A stretch of 20,403 nt of DNA from the NCBI GenBank assembly GCA_015680685.1, contig MNCI01005779.1, positions 231,843 to 252,245 of the forward strand, written 5' to 3'. The stretch is from Gnetum montanum. Taxonomy: Eukaryota; Streptophyta; Gnetopsida; Gnetales; Gnetaceae. The position numbers and the translations under genes were made by a program. The notes under the pieces were generated by a model that saw only the letters and a program-made list of their open reading frames with translations, was not told the DNA's origin and made no database searches. Shown piece by piece: positions 8,490 through 18,655 of the stretch (positions are counted from its first letter, which is position 1; each line of letters starts with the position of its first letter).

Positions 8490-9580
8490 CCTAGGTTGGG
8501 TGTATATTATTCTCTTTAAAGTGATTGATGCACCTATTGAAATTTAGATCCAGCATTTGTGAGGCTAGATGATAGGTAGCCAATCAGGATGTGAAAGGAA
8601 TCTACCATGATGTGGACATTGTTGATGTAGAAGGTGTGCCAGATGGAATGATTTGTGAGGGCACTACTATAGAGGTTTGTCCTTGAAGAGGAAATGAAAT
8701 CTGATGATGCTACTACATAGCATTGGCCTTTGAAACACTCTGATTTCTATCCCAACGTGGAGCAACATTGGAAATAGATGCCTTGTTGGAATGATTTGTC
8801 TACCAACTTGGACATTGCTGAAGAGTGAAGAAATACTATGACAATAAGGATGGAGTGCTAAAATTTTATGGCATCATATATGTATTGGACTATTGGAAAG
8901 TTGTAGATGACCAGAAAATATGGTTGGTAGTAGAAAAAATGGATGTACAATTACCATCATACCAATATGTAAGATCACTAGAAAATTTGTGATGGTGGTA
9001 TTGTTCGTGTTGGAAAACATCAAAGTATGGGCAAAAATACTGTTCACTAGAGAACGTTGAGTGCCCACATGGGAATGGCCATGGCTATAAGAGGGCAATG
9101 CCATATGGAATAGTTGTGTAGTATTTGGCTAATTGAAAACTACCATCACAGTGTCCCATATCAAGGTCAACTAGAGTATATGCAAGCGCGACAATGGAGA
9201 ATGGTTGGTTGGTTATCTCTACCTATTAAAAACAAGAAGTGTCAATCTTATAGACTAGCATGTTTAGGTTGGTAGCAACAGACATGTCTCTTCCTCCTTG
9301 GCTATGGTTATTCTTGTAAGCAAAATAGTCCAATGGAGGCATGTATTAGAGTAGATCGATGGATTGGTGGTCGAGTGCTAGACATGGATTTGATTTTGAC
9401 TATGTGATTTGACCAACACATTGGTGTGGCTATTATTTTTTTTCCAATGCATGGGTGTGGTGATGGTAGCTTTTGGTAGAGAAAATAACCCATCATCACT
9501 TCCACCATTGCTAGAAGAATGAGAAGAATGAGGCTTGAATTTTGAGGCCTACATTTTGCTTGAACAAGAAATACAATTTT
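8490..9580 (-). other. Integrase-to-RT linker of the copia element, not recognisable
   Basis: About 1.1 kb separates the integrase end from the RT start. Such linkers are variable and rich in Ser, Pro and Thr. Here the minus-strand pieces are rich in His, Ser and Thr and full of stops. A Ser-rich stretch right after the integrase fits a normal linker; the rest (about 9300-8600) I cannot match to anything. The length is in the normal range for copia, so a foreign insertion is not required. Confidence 0.55.
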
Positions 9581-9581
9581 G

Positions 9582-10500
9582 CTATGGTTGATTTTGATTA
9601 GCTATAGATTTTCTAGTATGTTGAAACATTTTCTCCCTGAAATTCACATCATGTGAATCAATCACCCTTTTATTTTCAACATCATAGCACTTGTAGGCTT
9701 TGGAGTTTAAATAATATCTAAGAAAAATACATCGTGTAGATTTCATATCTAATTTTTCCGATTTTGTGTAGGGATTTGGACATAGCAAGGTGAACCAAAA
9801 ATTTTCAAATGAGAGATATTTACTAGATAATCATTCCATAATTCATATGGTGTTTTGTCTAGAATTAACCTTGATGGCACCCTATTTAAAAGATAAATTG
9901 ATGTTGCACAAGCTTTTGTCCAAAATCTATTCTCTAAACTTGACATTTGAAGTAGACATCTTGCCATTTCAACCACTGTTCTATTTTTCCTCTTAGTGAT
10001 GTCATTTTGTTGAGGTGTAAATGATGTGGTAGTTTGATGAATAATCCAACTTTTCTTGAAAAATTCATCAAATTCATTTGATAAAAATTCACCACCACAA
10101 TATATTCAGATTTTCTTAATTATATTGCCATGTTGATTTTCTACTTCCACCTTGAATTATTTAAAAAATTTCCAATGATTGATCTTTTAATTTCATAAAA
10201 TACCCCCAAGAAAATCTTGAAAAATCATCCACTATGATTAACATATATCAATTTTTACCTAGGCTCAATGTTTTCATGGGACAACATAAATCCATATGAA
10301 CTAGATCTAATTTTTCTTAAGATCTATGTTCTTTTCTACGAAACAACCTTGTAATTTTTCCTAGTTGAAATATGCCACAATCCTGATTATTTGGCAAAGT
10401 AAAATTTGGCATACCTCTTACAATTTCTCCTTTTTGCATGTGGTCCATTGAGCCAAAGTTGACATGTCCTAACCGAGCATGTCATAACCATGCTATGTCT
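9582..10500 (-). pseudogene. Copia integrase, broken, catalytic residues lost
   Basis: The integrase would insert the cDNA. The gag-pre-integrase/zinc-binding part shows HARLGHVNFG (about 10489-10460), then DCGIFQLGK, where the second Cys of the usual CxxC is Phe (10368-10370). In the rve core the first catalytic Asp survives in LVHMDLCCP (10290-10292). The second is Tyr in IYCGGEF (10100-10102), and the Glu is Lys in QQNDITKRKNRT (9992-9994). An open run from 9976 to 9749 and another from 9788 to 9582 cover the C-terminal part, including NRVPSRLILDKTPYELW and the KSTRCIFLRY-type end. Several stops and frameshifts lie between 10540 and 10000. Confidence 0.9.
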
Positions 10501-10550
10501 TCAGTGACAGTGAGACAATGAACATCCTTTTGCATGTACAACTTGTACAT

Positions 10551-10922
10551 CTAATTCTTACTTATAGGGATAATAGAAATACCTTTATCATCATCAAACT
10601 TAAAAATTTTACAAACATCTTTTTCAAACTTAACATGATACCCATTCAAACATAATTGCCCCACACTTAATAAATTCTTTGAAATATCTACAACAAAATA
10701 GATCTTGGAAATAACATATTTGTTACCTTGCGTTGTTGTGAAGGTAAGTGATCCAATCTCAGCAATGGTTAACTTCTTCCCATTACCTATATTTACCTCT
10801 CCATCATTTTTTTCCAAGCTTGAGAATAGTTTCTTATTCCCTGTCATGTGATTACTACACCCACTATCAACATACCAAATATTGTTGTTGCTGCTAGTAT
10901 TTAGTACCTTTGTAAAGATCAA
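10551..10922 (-). pseudogene. Copia protease, largely open
   Basis: This is the aspartic protease of the copia polyprotein. It contains WYVDSGCSNHMTG, the copia active site, with the catalytic Asp at 10866-10868. The following VNIGNGKKLTIAEIGS and NLLSVGQL segments match the family. The frame is open over 124 codons and the DSG is intact, making it the best-preserved enzymatic domain here. It is joined to gag and integrase only through broken frames, so it is scored as part of a dead polyprotein. The flanking linker has a run of Lys/Glu after the zinc knuckle. Confidence 0.88.
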
Positions 10923-11024
10923 GAGTTGATCTTCCTCCTTTTCAATGTAAAATAATTTCTCACATTTTTGTTGATCTTCATTTTCTAAAATTTTTTCTTT
11001 GTCCTTCTTTCAATACTTCTTCCT

Positions 11025-11859
11025 TGACCAACATTCAAGAGGATTGTGGGTGTTGGTACCACAGAAATCACAATACTTACCTTTGATTGATTTTATCTTC
11101 CATGACCACAACCTCCAGATTTGCCACAACCATGTCCACATCCTCTGAATGAGGATCCACTTGAGGATCTTTAACATTGATTTTGATTTTGATTAGATGT
11201 CCTTTGAAATTATGCTTGAAATGTATTTGTTGTTGAATCCTCACAATTATCAATTCTTTGCTCGTATGTCCTTAACCTTCATATGAGCTCAACCATGGTC
11301 ATCTTATCAAGATCTCTTGCTTCTTCAATAGTCACAATGATAGGATTGTATTGTTAGGTTACACTACAAAGGATCTTTTCAATAACATCCCTTTCCTCAA
11401 GCATTTCTCCGCAAGATTCAAGTTCATTTTGAACTTGTTAAAATCAACTAATTTATTGATCAATATTCTCTAAATCTAGCATGTGCAAAGATTCAAAATC
11501 TTTCCTTGTAACTTGACAACATAAACTTTTAATGATCCTTTGTATGAATTCTCCAGTGCATCCCATGTAGCTTTGCTAGTTCAATGCATGAAAATTTTGA
11601 GAAATATTTTCAAATCTATCTTAGGCTGAATGATGAATGATGCTTTTACATCTTTCTTATGAAGCTTCTTAAATTCATTCATTTCATCTTCCTTCAAGTC
11701 TTGAAATGTTGCTTGATCAACATCTTGGAATCCATTTTCAATAAGATTCCATAGACCTTGTGAGATCAAAAATGTTTGCATCTTGATTACCCAATATTCA
11801 TAATTTTGTCCATTGAATACAAGAACTTGAAGAGACACGAATCCATAATTTTGGGCCAT
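11025..11859 (-). pseudogene. gag: Copia gag, broken
   Basis: Gag would assemble the particle. The first in-frame ATG is at 11859, opening with MAQNYGFVSLQVLVFNGQN, the usual copia Gag N-terminus. The intact run ends at 11581; decayed pieces of the UBN2 (gag-polypeptide) domain follow in shifting frames, including SKATWDALENSYKG near 11570-11525 and IEEARDLDKMTMVEL near 11330-11285. A Gly/Cys/His-rich basic linker precedes a zinc knuckle at 11031-11072, CDFCGTNTHNPLEC, which is a perfect C-x2-C-x4-H-x4-C. The knuckle is the best-preserved part. Stops and frameshifts between 11580 and 11080 break the protein. Confidence 0.88.
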
Positions 11860-11896
11860 TCTGGAGAGATCTGCTGTCAAGAATTTGAGCTAACAA

Positions 11897-11908
11897 GCTC
11901 TAATACCA
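11897..11908 (-). other. Primer-binding site for initiator tRNA-Met
   Basis: The element strand reads TGGTATTAGAGC two bases after the LTR. The plant copia consensus is TGGTATCAGAGC, complementary to the 3' end of initiator tRNA-Met; one base differs. Confidence 0.92.
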
Positions 11909-11910
11909 AA

Positions 11911-12266
11911 TGAAGAGTCTAAAGGCCCTAGATCTATGATCTAAGATAAAGGAAATAAAGAAATTTTCTAGAACAAGAACACTCTTGTTAAACTTTGTTA
12001 AATTCTATTATGTCTTCTCTTATATTATGAATGAATATGTGCTACTATAATTATATAGGTCTTTATCTCCCAAGAATAGATTTGGAGAAATAAGCATGAA
12101 TCTTGAAAATCATGGGGATGATTCTTATCATCTTATTTAAGGATCTTCTTGATATAGAATGACCTAAACATGGGATTGGATACGAATTACATGAATAGGA
12201 TATCATCTTATTTAAAATAGATTAATGGATGAGATCTATCTAATTCTATTATGGAACATCTACTCA
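11911..12266 (-). repeat. 5' LTR of the copia element
   Basis: On the element strand it begins TGAGTAGATGTTCC and ends AGACTCTTCA, giving clean TG...CA termini, two bases from the PBS. Its 356 bases match 6571-6932 at roughly 89 per cent by eye. No single TATA box can be chosen with confidence in this AT-rich sequence. Confidence 0.92.
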
Positions 12267-13737
12267 TTAAGAACTACAATTTACCAACTATGTTGTGATG
12301 ACTAATGAAGATGGGTCAACATCATTTTTTGTTTAGATCCTACTACATTTGGTATGATTTCTAATTCTTCCAAGTTATTTTGAAGTTAATTTTAAAGGAA
12401 GAAATTGAAAATTAAGATCAAGCCCTACCATCCAAAGTAAGATCATCCTATAATATACCCCCCATATGGCCAAACTACAACTACTTTCATTAATTCTTGT
12501 GATTGATCAAGATCAGGGAGTATCTTAACCTTACTTTTATTTATAATCATATTATTTTATTTAGTATTTAATCTATATTTTAATTTAATAAATAAAATTT
12601 CTAGGGTAATTCAACGTAACAATAAGGATTTACCCTACCTTCACTTGGGTAACCAATTATGAGTTGCACCTTATGTGACCCTAGTTAGGACTAGTGATTG
12701 GTGGTTGGTAGACATTTAATTCACCTCTTATCATTATGTTAGAGAATGAGGTAAGTATTGATAAAAAGATAATTATTTCCCATATACTCTTTTCACTTTT
12801 ATTTTATTTATAGAATAAGCAAGAGAACAATAAGATATACAACTTCAAGTCAAAAGAAGAAATCAAAGCATTGGAGCATAGAAGCATAAAAGGAGAATTG
12901 AATTTGAAAGAAGATAGTGAATGTGAACTCATTCAAGGATGAATGAAACCTACATGAGTAGATTATCACATGTGCATTCCTAAATGGTCTCATTGCATAA
13001 TGAAAATTGTGTCTCTTCATAAATAATGATGGGACAATATGACTTGAAAGGAAAAGTTGAAATTAAGACCTAAAAGGACACAATGTAATAATGGGAATTT
13101 CTCTTGAAGTAAAATTTGGGGATTTGACCTAAGGTATTTATAATTTGACATCATAGGTCATATTAGCATGGAGTTGCAAAGTCAATAAAGGAAAGTAACA
13201 AGGACCAAGTCAAGTTGAACAAGAAGGTGAATGGCCATCCTTTTTGGCTAGTTGTAGGTCTAACCATGGCGGAAATGCTAGGTAGCCTCTAAGGGATAGA
13301 TGCTAAAGGAAGATAGTCCTAAAGAACACTCAAAGCATGGCCCAAATACATTATTCCACATTAATAAATATTTTTTTCATTTTTTCTTTTGTATTTTCCT
13401 TATAATTTTATGTATGCATAATATTAACTATTATGCATATTTTTAACTTTTGCAACATTAACTTCTTTGTGCATAATGTTGAATGTAATGTATATTTGAA
13501 ATTTTTCATAACATTCATGAACAAGATGTCACATTTGTAGCAAGGATTTTTTAATGTTTATACAATGTCAAGAGAAAAAATTTAAATCCCTAGTTCAAGT
13601 TAGTTGCCCACATTCCCATTACAAATTTGATGCAAACGAATTTGCATTATGATGAATTTTTGACAACAAAAATATTTATTATGTATTATATGGAAAAGAG
13701 GGGGAACCAAAATGAATCATAATACATCATATAAAAT
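12267..13737. other. AT-rich intergenic DNA without recognisable genes
   Basis: No domain, RNA gene or repeat family is recognised on either strand. Very AT-rich patches lie at about 12535-12600 and 13370-13520. Directly after the copia element, TGACTAATGA (about 12299-12308) and TTTTTTGTTTAG (12325-12336) resemble a branch site and a 3' splice site. A perfect hairpin lies at 13413-13439. A purine run GGAAAAGAGGGGGAA near 13691-13705 has no LTR next to it. Confidence 0.5.
13413..13439. repeat. Perfect inverted repeat, 11-bp arms
   Basis: TATGCATAATA, five bases TTAAC, then TATTATGCATA. The arms are perfectly complementary. It is AT-rich, with no T-run of a bacterial-type terminator. A related GTGCATAATG lies about 50 bases further. 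It may be a chance hairpin, common in AT-rich DNA. Confidence 0.8.
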
Positions 13738-14275
13738 TTGATGAATCATGCCACTGAACATGGTCATTTAGGCTTGCTATTTAGGATTCTAATGACTACT
13801 TCGATGAGGAGGAAAATTGTATTAATCTTAGTAAATAAGATAGAAGGTCCAATAACTTATCCATATGATGGTGTCACTATTTGTAGAATGAATCTTCATG
13901 GCACAAAGAAGCATGCTCCTTCATCAATGGAAAATACATAAAAGAAAGAGATCCCAAAACGTTTGATGTTGTAGAAGATTATTAACAATATAAATATCAT
14001 GAAGAATGTAGATTCTTAGCATTACTATAGGTAGAAGAATCTTATTAAGACACTAAAGAGAAAGGGATCAATTCATGATTTTGAGTATAGTAATAATGTT
14101 GAGATCCCTTTAGACATTAAGAAACTTGAAAGTGAAGAAGAGTTTGTTACTGCTACTACTACTAATAGCTTGAATGAGGAAGAATAGAATGGTCCTAGTG
14201 GTGCTACTGATGCTTCTAAGAATAGTATCAAGGATAGAAAGTTTAAGTAAGAGGAGGAAGACTGACTTTTTCTTT
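13738..14275 (+). pseudogene. Coding-like remnant of unknown family
   Basis: An open run from 13738 to 13941 is followed, in a shifted frame, by a run with protein-like composition containing KERDPKTFDVVEDY, IHDFEYSNNVEIPLDI and KKLESEEEFVTATTT. It ends near 14275 in an acidic stretch. Stops interrupt it several times (for example near 13984, 14028, 14043 and 14187). An acidic, Ser/Thr-rich tail is seen in many transposon and host proteins, so this gives no family. It could be a fragment of an old transposon gene. Confidence 0.3.
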
Positions 14276-14279
14276 GCAT

Positions 14280-14641
14280 TCTCCTTTGTTTTGTTATGTA
14301 TTCTTCCTTGTTATCTCATTTTATATTATTTTTATATCTTGCTTATATCTCATGTTAATATCATGCCTATCAATTTTTGTTGCACTTTGGGTAATTTTTT
14401 GACAAATGAAACCTTTTAATTTCACAAGAAAATATGATATTTGTACTTAAAATGATTACAAGTTAATATAATATACTATTATACTTACTTTTGGTAACTT
14501 TCATCAATCTTTATATTAGTTTATGTTCTATACAATCTATCTCAATTTTGAGTAGTTTTTATAGCACTTAATCAATTTTTAAGATTAATTGATAGATTAT
14601 GTTTTTATTGGCATAGTTTTTCCATGCTAGATTTTTAGGTT

Positions 14642-14646
<5 letters not shown>
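14280..14646. other. AT-rich DNA, nothing recognised
   Basis: T-rich on the plus strand. The short open frame in it (14174-14419) is Phe/Leu/Ile-rich low-complexity translation with no recognisable domain. Confidence 0.5.

Positions 14647-14687
<41 letters not shown>
14647..14687. repeat. (GA)n microsatellite ending in an N
   Basis: About 41 bases of uninterrupted GA are followed by an N at 14688. The true length is probably not resolved, because read or assembly ambiguity is common at the end of such runs. Confidence 0.95.
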
Positions 14688-14688
14688 N

Positions 14689-17531
14689 CTATCTAAACTA
14701 ATCTATTTTTTGACATATTATCAATAGTGAAGATTTGTGTTATTTTTTTTTTATTTTTTTATTTTCAAGTTCTAAGCTCAAATGAAGTCTTAGTTAACTA
14801 GGGGTGCTTATGTCTTACATTTCATGGTGATTTAAAATTCCATGTTTTATTTCTACTAATCTTTTTAATTCCTAGTATTTCTCATCTATAAATAGGGAGA
14901 GATGATTGATCGATTTGGTGATTTGGAATGATAAATTACTACATGTTTTCTTCATACTATTTATCTTTTAAATTTTTTTATGGTATCTCTATTGACTACT
15001 TGAAGATTTCATTTGTCAAAGTTTTCATTTTATAAGTTAACTAATCTAGTAGTAGGTCAACTCATCCAAGAATAGAAAAAGTACAAAAGTTGAAAAATCC
15101 ATGCTTCATAGGTTGATTGACATATATATATATCAACATACTCAAATATCCATAGGTTTTAGTAGTAAAGAAAAGATATACTTATTAGGTAAATCCCCTA
15201 CAAATAGATTGATTGATGTGAAACTTTAAAGACACACCTTTTGGGATGACCAAGTGTGAGTAAGGATGACTGAGCATAAACTATTCATTTTTCAAAGATC
15301 GTCTAATAGGTTGACCCTCCATATCATAGGTCAACATATCGAACTAATAGGTTGACCTATCAGGAATGACATTAAAAAAAAGTAAAAATGGAAAAATCCA
15401 GTAGCTTTTATGTAATTATAACAATGAAAAATAGTCTTAAGATTTATAATAGATCAAAGAACAGAGAGATTGAGGACAAGCAAGTACTACTTACATCCAA
15501 GAAGCCATTGATGAAGAGGTCTTAGCAATTTGTATAGAATCCATGTTGTACATGCCTCTTCTCTAAATATATTTTTCTCATTCTTCTTTTTTTTTTCTAT
15601 GCATCATATGATACCTAGATTGAATCATATGATATCTTGTATATTTTTCCAATCTTTGTGACTAGGTGAGAGTTCATCTTGATGATTTTTTATGAAAGTC
15701 TAGAAACTTGTAAATTAGTAATGAAGGAAAACTAGCAACCCATAAACCAACATTGATGATTTCATTCTAAAGAAGAATAAAACCAGAAAGGAGAAGAATG
15801 TTGTACCCTACAAGTAGATTAGGCCAAAGCTAAACTACTATAAAACCTAGTGTGTTCACTCCTTTTTTTTCACTTTTTACTTTTACTTTGATTTTTAATA
15901 GCTTAAATATTTATGTTATAAATACACTCAATAAGGTTTAATAGATCTATGCAAGTATCTATTTTTATCTTGATCGATGAATCATATAATATTCATGTAA
16001 TTTTGATTTACATCTTAGCTTTATTTCATCAATTTTTATCATCCAATTCATCCCTCCCCCCACCGCCCACCACATTACAATTCCTCTTTAGGGGCCCTTT
16101 TGATCCACATTTGTAAGGTTGTGTTATATTTTACAACATAAAAAAATGAAACATAATTAGTTTAAAATGTTGATTTAAGGGTAAATCATGCTTAATGTCT
16201 TTGAGAATTATGAAAATTTCATATGCCAATATTAGATATATGATCTAATAAAACATGCATTTATAGAGTTGAGATATTTTAAATCAAAATAAGTGTTTCA
16301 TACTCAACCTTCATGAAATTGGAAGAAATAATATGAAATCAACAAGATCTAGGTATTCTTACATTTATAAATACTATACCTTTTCAAAGCTACGTCTCAA
16401 AGGGGTTAGAAACATTCAAATGATAACTATTTATGTGATAGTTAAATCAAGGAAGAATCACAATAATATCCTTCAATTCTTTAAAATTATATTAAAATTT
16501 CCAAATCAAATATATGCATGATATTAATGATTCTTACAATATTGAAATCATTAATTCTTAACTCATGCTTCAAAAATTCATAGATTATTTTTTTATATCA
16601 ATTAAAATAGACTTGCATGTAAGCATATTTGAGAAACTTGAAAGGCAATTAAGAAATTATGTAAGAACTAAAAGATTAATAAGAAATAATTGAGTGATTA
16701 TGAGATATGTAAGATAGTTATGAGATGATTTAGAATTAAATATAAGGTAATATATTATGAGATTAGGAAACATTATGAGAAATAAAATAAAAATAATGTT
16801 TGAAACTTCAAATAACTTCAACAATACTTTACCTCTATTCTCTTTTAAACAATAAAAATAAAGAGCTTCACTTTACATCTCATCATTCATCTAAAGTGTT
16901 TAAAATATTCTAGCCTATCTATTTAGATTTTGAGAAATGAAAGAAACTTATCACAAATGAAATCATTACAAAATCAAGAATCCTTAACATTGTTCTTTCC
17001 TTATTTAATATTATTCAATTTTATGATTATCTCAATGTTTAATTAGGATTTGTAAATTAAAGGATAGTAGTTTAACTCATACTTGAGGCACCTTCATGTT
17101 TTATGTAAGTTATACAAATGTACATTTGACCTTGCAACTTTTATGGATAAGAAACATCAACATGACACTTAAACACTTGAGAAAATGTCATGGTGAACTA
17201 AAGACTAATGCTCACTATGCTTCATAGATAAATATATTACAATAATTTAGAATAAATACAAAGTAATTATTACTTGAATTAGCACATCATAATGAATAAC
17301 TATTAAGTTTTCAATTATAATTGGTTTAAATGAAGGTAAAACTATCATTTAAAGTGATCTAAAGGTGAAAAATACAAATGTTTCTCAGAATATAGATATT
17401 AAGAAAAATTCTAAAGCTTTTATTTTGTTTTACCCAATGATTTATATGAATTTCTATTAAAAGATATCACTTCATGATACATATGTCTATAGATTATTGG
17501 ATTTGTTCACTAGAATAAGGATTTTACACTA
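14689..17531. other. Long AT-rich stretch without recognisable genes
   Basis: Nearly 2.9 kb with no conserved domain, tRNA or rRNA. It includes a short (AT)n run near 15122-15133, a group of GGTTGACC/GGTCAAC motifs (15053-15367), a C-rich patch near 16050-16070 and very AT-rich DNA from 16130 onward. The only open frame of note (16333-16521) is Lys/Ile/Tyr-rich and looks like chance. Part of the right end could be the untranslated leader of the LINE that follows. Confidence 0.5.
15053..15367. repeat. Cluster of GGTTGACC / GGTCAAC motifs
   Basis: AATAGGTTGACC occurs at 15305-15316 and again at 15346-15357, with ATAGGTCAAC between them in the opposite sense (15326-15335). Related words AGGTCAAC (15054-15061) and ATAGGTTGATTGA (15108-15120) lie further left. 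Each contains the TTGAC core known as the W-box of WRKY factors. The arrangement may equally be the remains of a small tandem or foldback repeat. Confidence 0.6.
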
Positions 17532-18030
17532 GTGATTCTAGCTATCCTTGAATGCTATCAAATTAATGTTTTACATGCCCGCTATTTTTCTAACTCTTTT
17601 TTGCGTGTAGAACTAGCCAATTTTGAAATGGTTGAGAAATCATTTAATCTTAAATTTTTCATTGATTCCCATAATGCTTTTCTTTCTTGTGAATGGAAAG
17701 TGGACTTTGATCCATATTATTCTAACTATTTTAAAATTCCTTGCTTAATTAAATTAGAAAATTTTCCTTGCTAACTATTTTTGAAAGTGTTGAAAGAGAA
17801 ATTATTGGCAACACTATCACAATCTTAAAGATAGAGTCAAAAACATTACTAGATGATGTGTAGTGCACACATTATTTTGTAGAGATTAATTTACGATAGA
17901 AGAAAAAATTAAACCTCAAGGTGTTAATTAGGGTTTTTCCTAAAAAAACTACCTATTATAATTTTTGAGGATCTTGTAGTTATTATTGTTGTGAAGGCCA
18001 TGTTATTGGAATATTTCCTATTCTTATTTA
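17532..18030 (+). pseudogene. LINE ORF1 remnant (DUF4283-like plus zinc-knuckle remnant)
   Basis: ORF1 proteins of plant L1 elements bind the element RNA. The open run (17532-17774) has the pattern of DUF4283, with CEWKVDFDPYYSNYFKIPC matching the conserved K-W-T-P-D-F-x-P...P-V-W-I segment and LIKLENFP matching the L-P-N-L-P turn. After a stop and a frameshift, FVEINL (about 17875-17892) matches the V-E-I-D-L strand. CSYYCCEGHVIGIF (17975-18016) matches the C-x2-C-x4-H-x4-C knuckle with one extra residue and the last Cys replaced by Phe. The assignment rests on pattern, not on a search. Confidence 0.6.
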
Positions 18031-18655
18031 AAAAGTTATTCATGAGAAAAAATAAAAAATTTCAAAATAGAAATATAACAGTAGTTTTCAACACACACAA
18101 ATGAAATATTTTTTAACAAGTTCTCAATATTTTACTAATTATTTTAATTCTAAAGGTGCTAGTAAATTCTTGATATCTAAAGAGAATTCCTCTTTAGCAA
18201 AAAAATTTCAGTAGGGACCAGTAATTGAAGTATTAATGCTGATGAATTTCACTCAATGTAATATAAAAATGAAGAGGCTTGTGAACAGTACTCTCAATTT
18301 AAAAATCCCATAGGTATCTCATTCTCTTTCTACTTCCACTATTGTTCCAAATGTTTTTTTTATCAAATAATTCTTTTTCACTTATTAGTGACGTAAATTG
18401 TGAGACAAATGATAAGCTTGAAAAATCAAGAATGGGGCCCTCTTTCCCCACATCTCAATGTTAGTTTTACTATAGAATGTTTTGGGCCTATTTGCTAGGT
18501 CACAAGCAAAGATTACCGAGTATCTTTTAAATTAGTTTTTAACTCTAGATTTTCTTCTTCGACAAGAAATTAATATTTCAACTAATGATATTAGTTTTGT
18601 TGATAATACATTTTAAAAAATTAAATGCATTATTTTTTCTATTATTCATGAAGTT
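18031..18655 (+). other. LINE ORF1 tail and ORF1-ORF2 junction, unclear
   Basis: Coding-like pieces rich in Ser, Asn and Lys (about 18110-18310) fit the disordered C-terminus of ORF1. No start codon of ORF2 can be chosen. Stops are frequent in all frames. Confidence 0.4.

Larger units (their letters stand above)
6571..12266 (-). mobile_element. Dead but structurally complete Ty1/copia retrotransposon
   Basis: About 5.7 kb on the minus strand: 5' LTR (11911-12266), tRNA-iMet PBS (11897-11908), gag, protease, integrase, RT, RNase H and 3' LTR (6571-6932). Integrase before RT is diagnostic of copia. TTAA flanks both ends (6567-6570 and 12267-12270), probably what remains of a 5-bp target-site duplication. 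The LTRs differ at about 39 places over about 360 bases by eye, so the insertion is old. Every coding domain is damaged, so it is immobile. Confidence 0.93.

Noticed and set aside
6567-12271. A clean 5-bp target-site duplication for the copia element
   Set aside because: Only TTAA matches on both sides. The fifth base differs and the 3' LTR end is decayed, so only a probable remnant is claimed.
13691-13705. Purine run as a retrotransposon polypurine tract
   Set aside because: No LTR begins next to it and no matching PBS or second LTR is seen nearby.
15122-15133. (AT)n run as a functional element
   Set aside because: Too short and too common in this base composition to support a claim.
16333-16521. 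62-codon plus-strand open frame
   Set aside because: Lys/Ile/Tyr-rich low-complexity translation of AT-rich DNA, with no neighbouring support.
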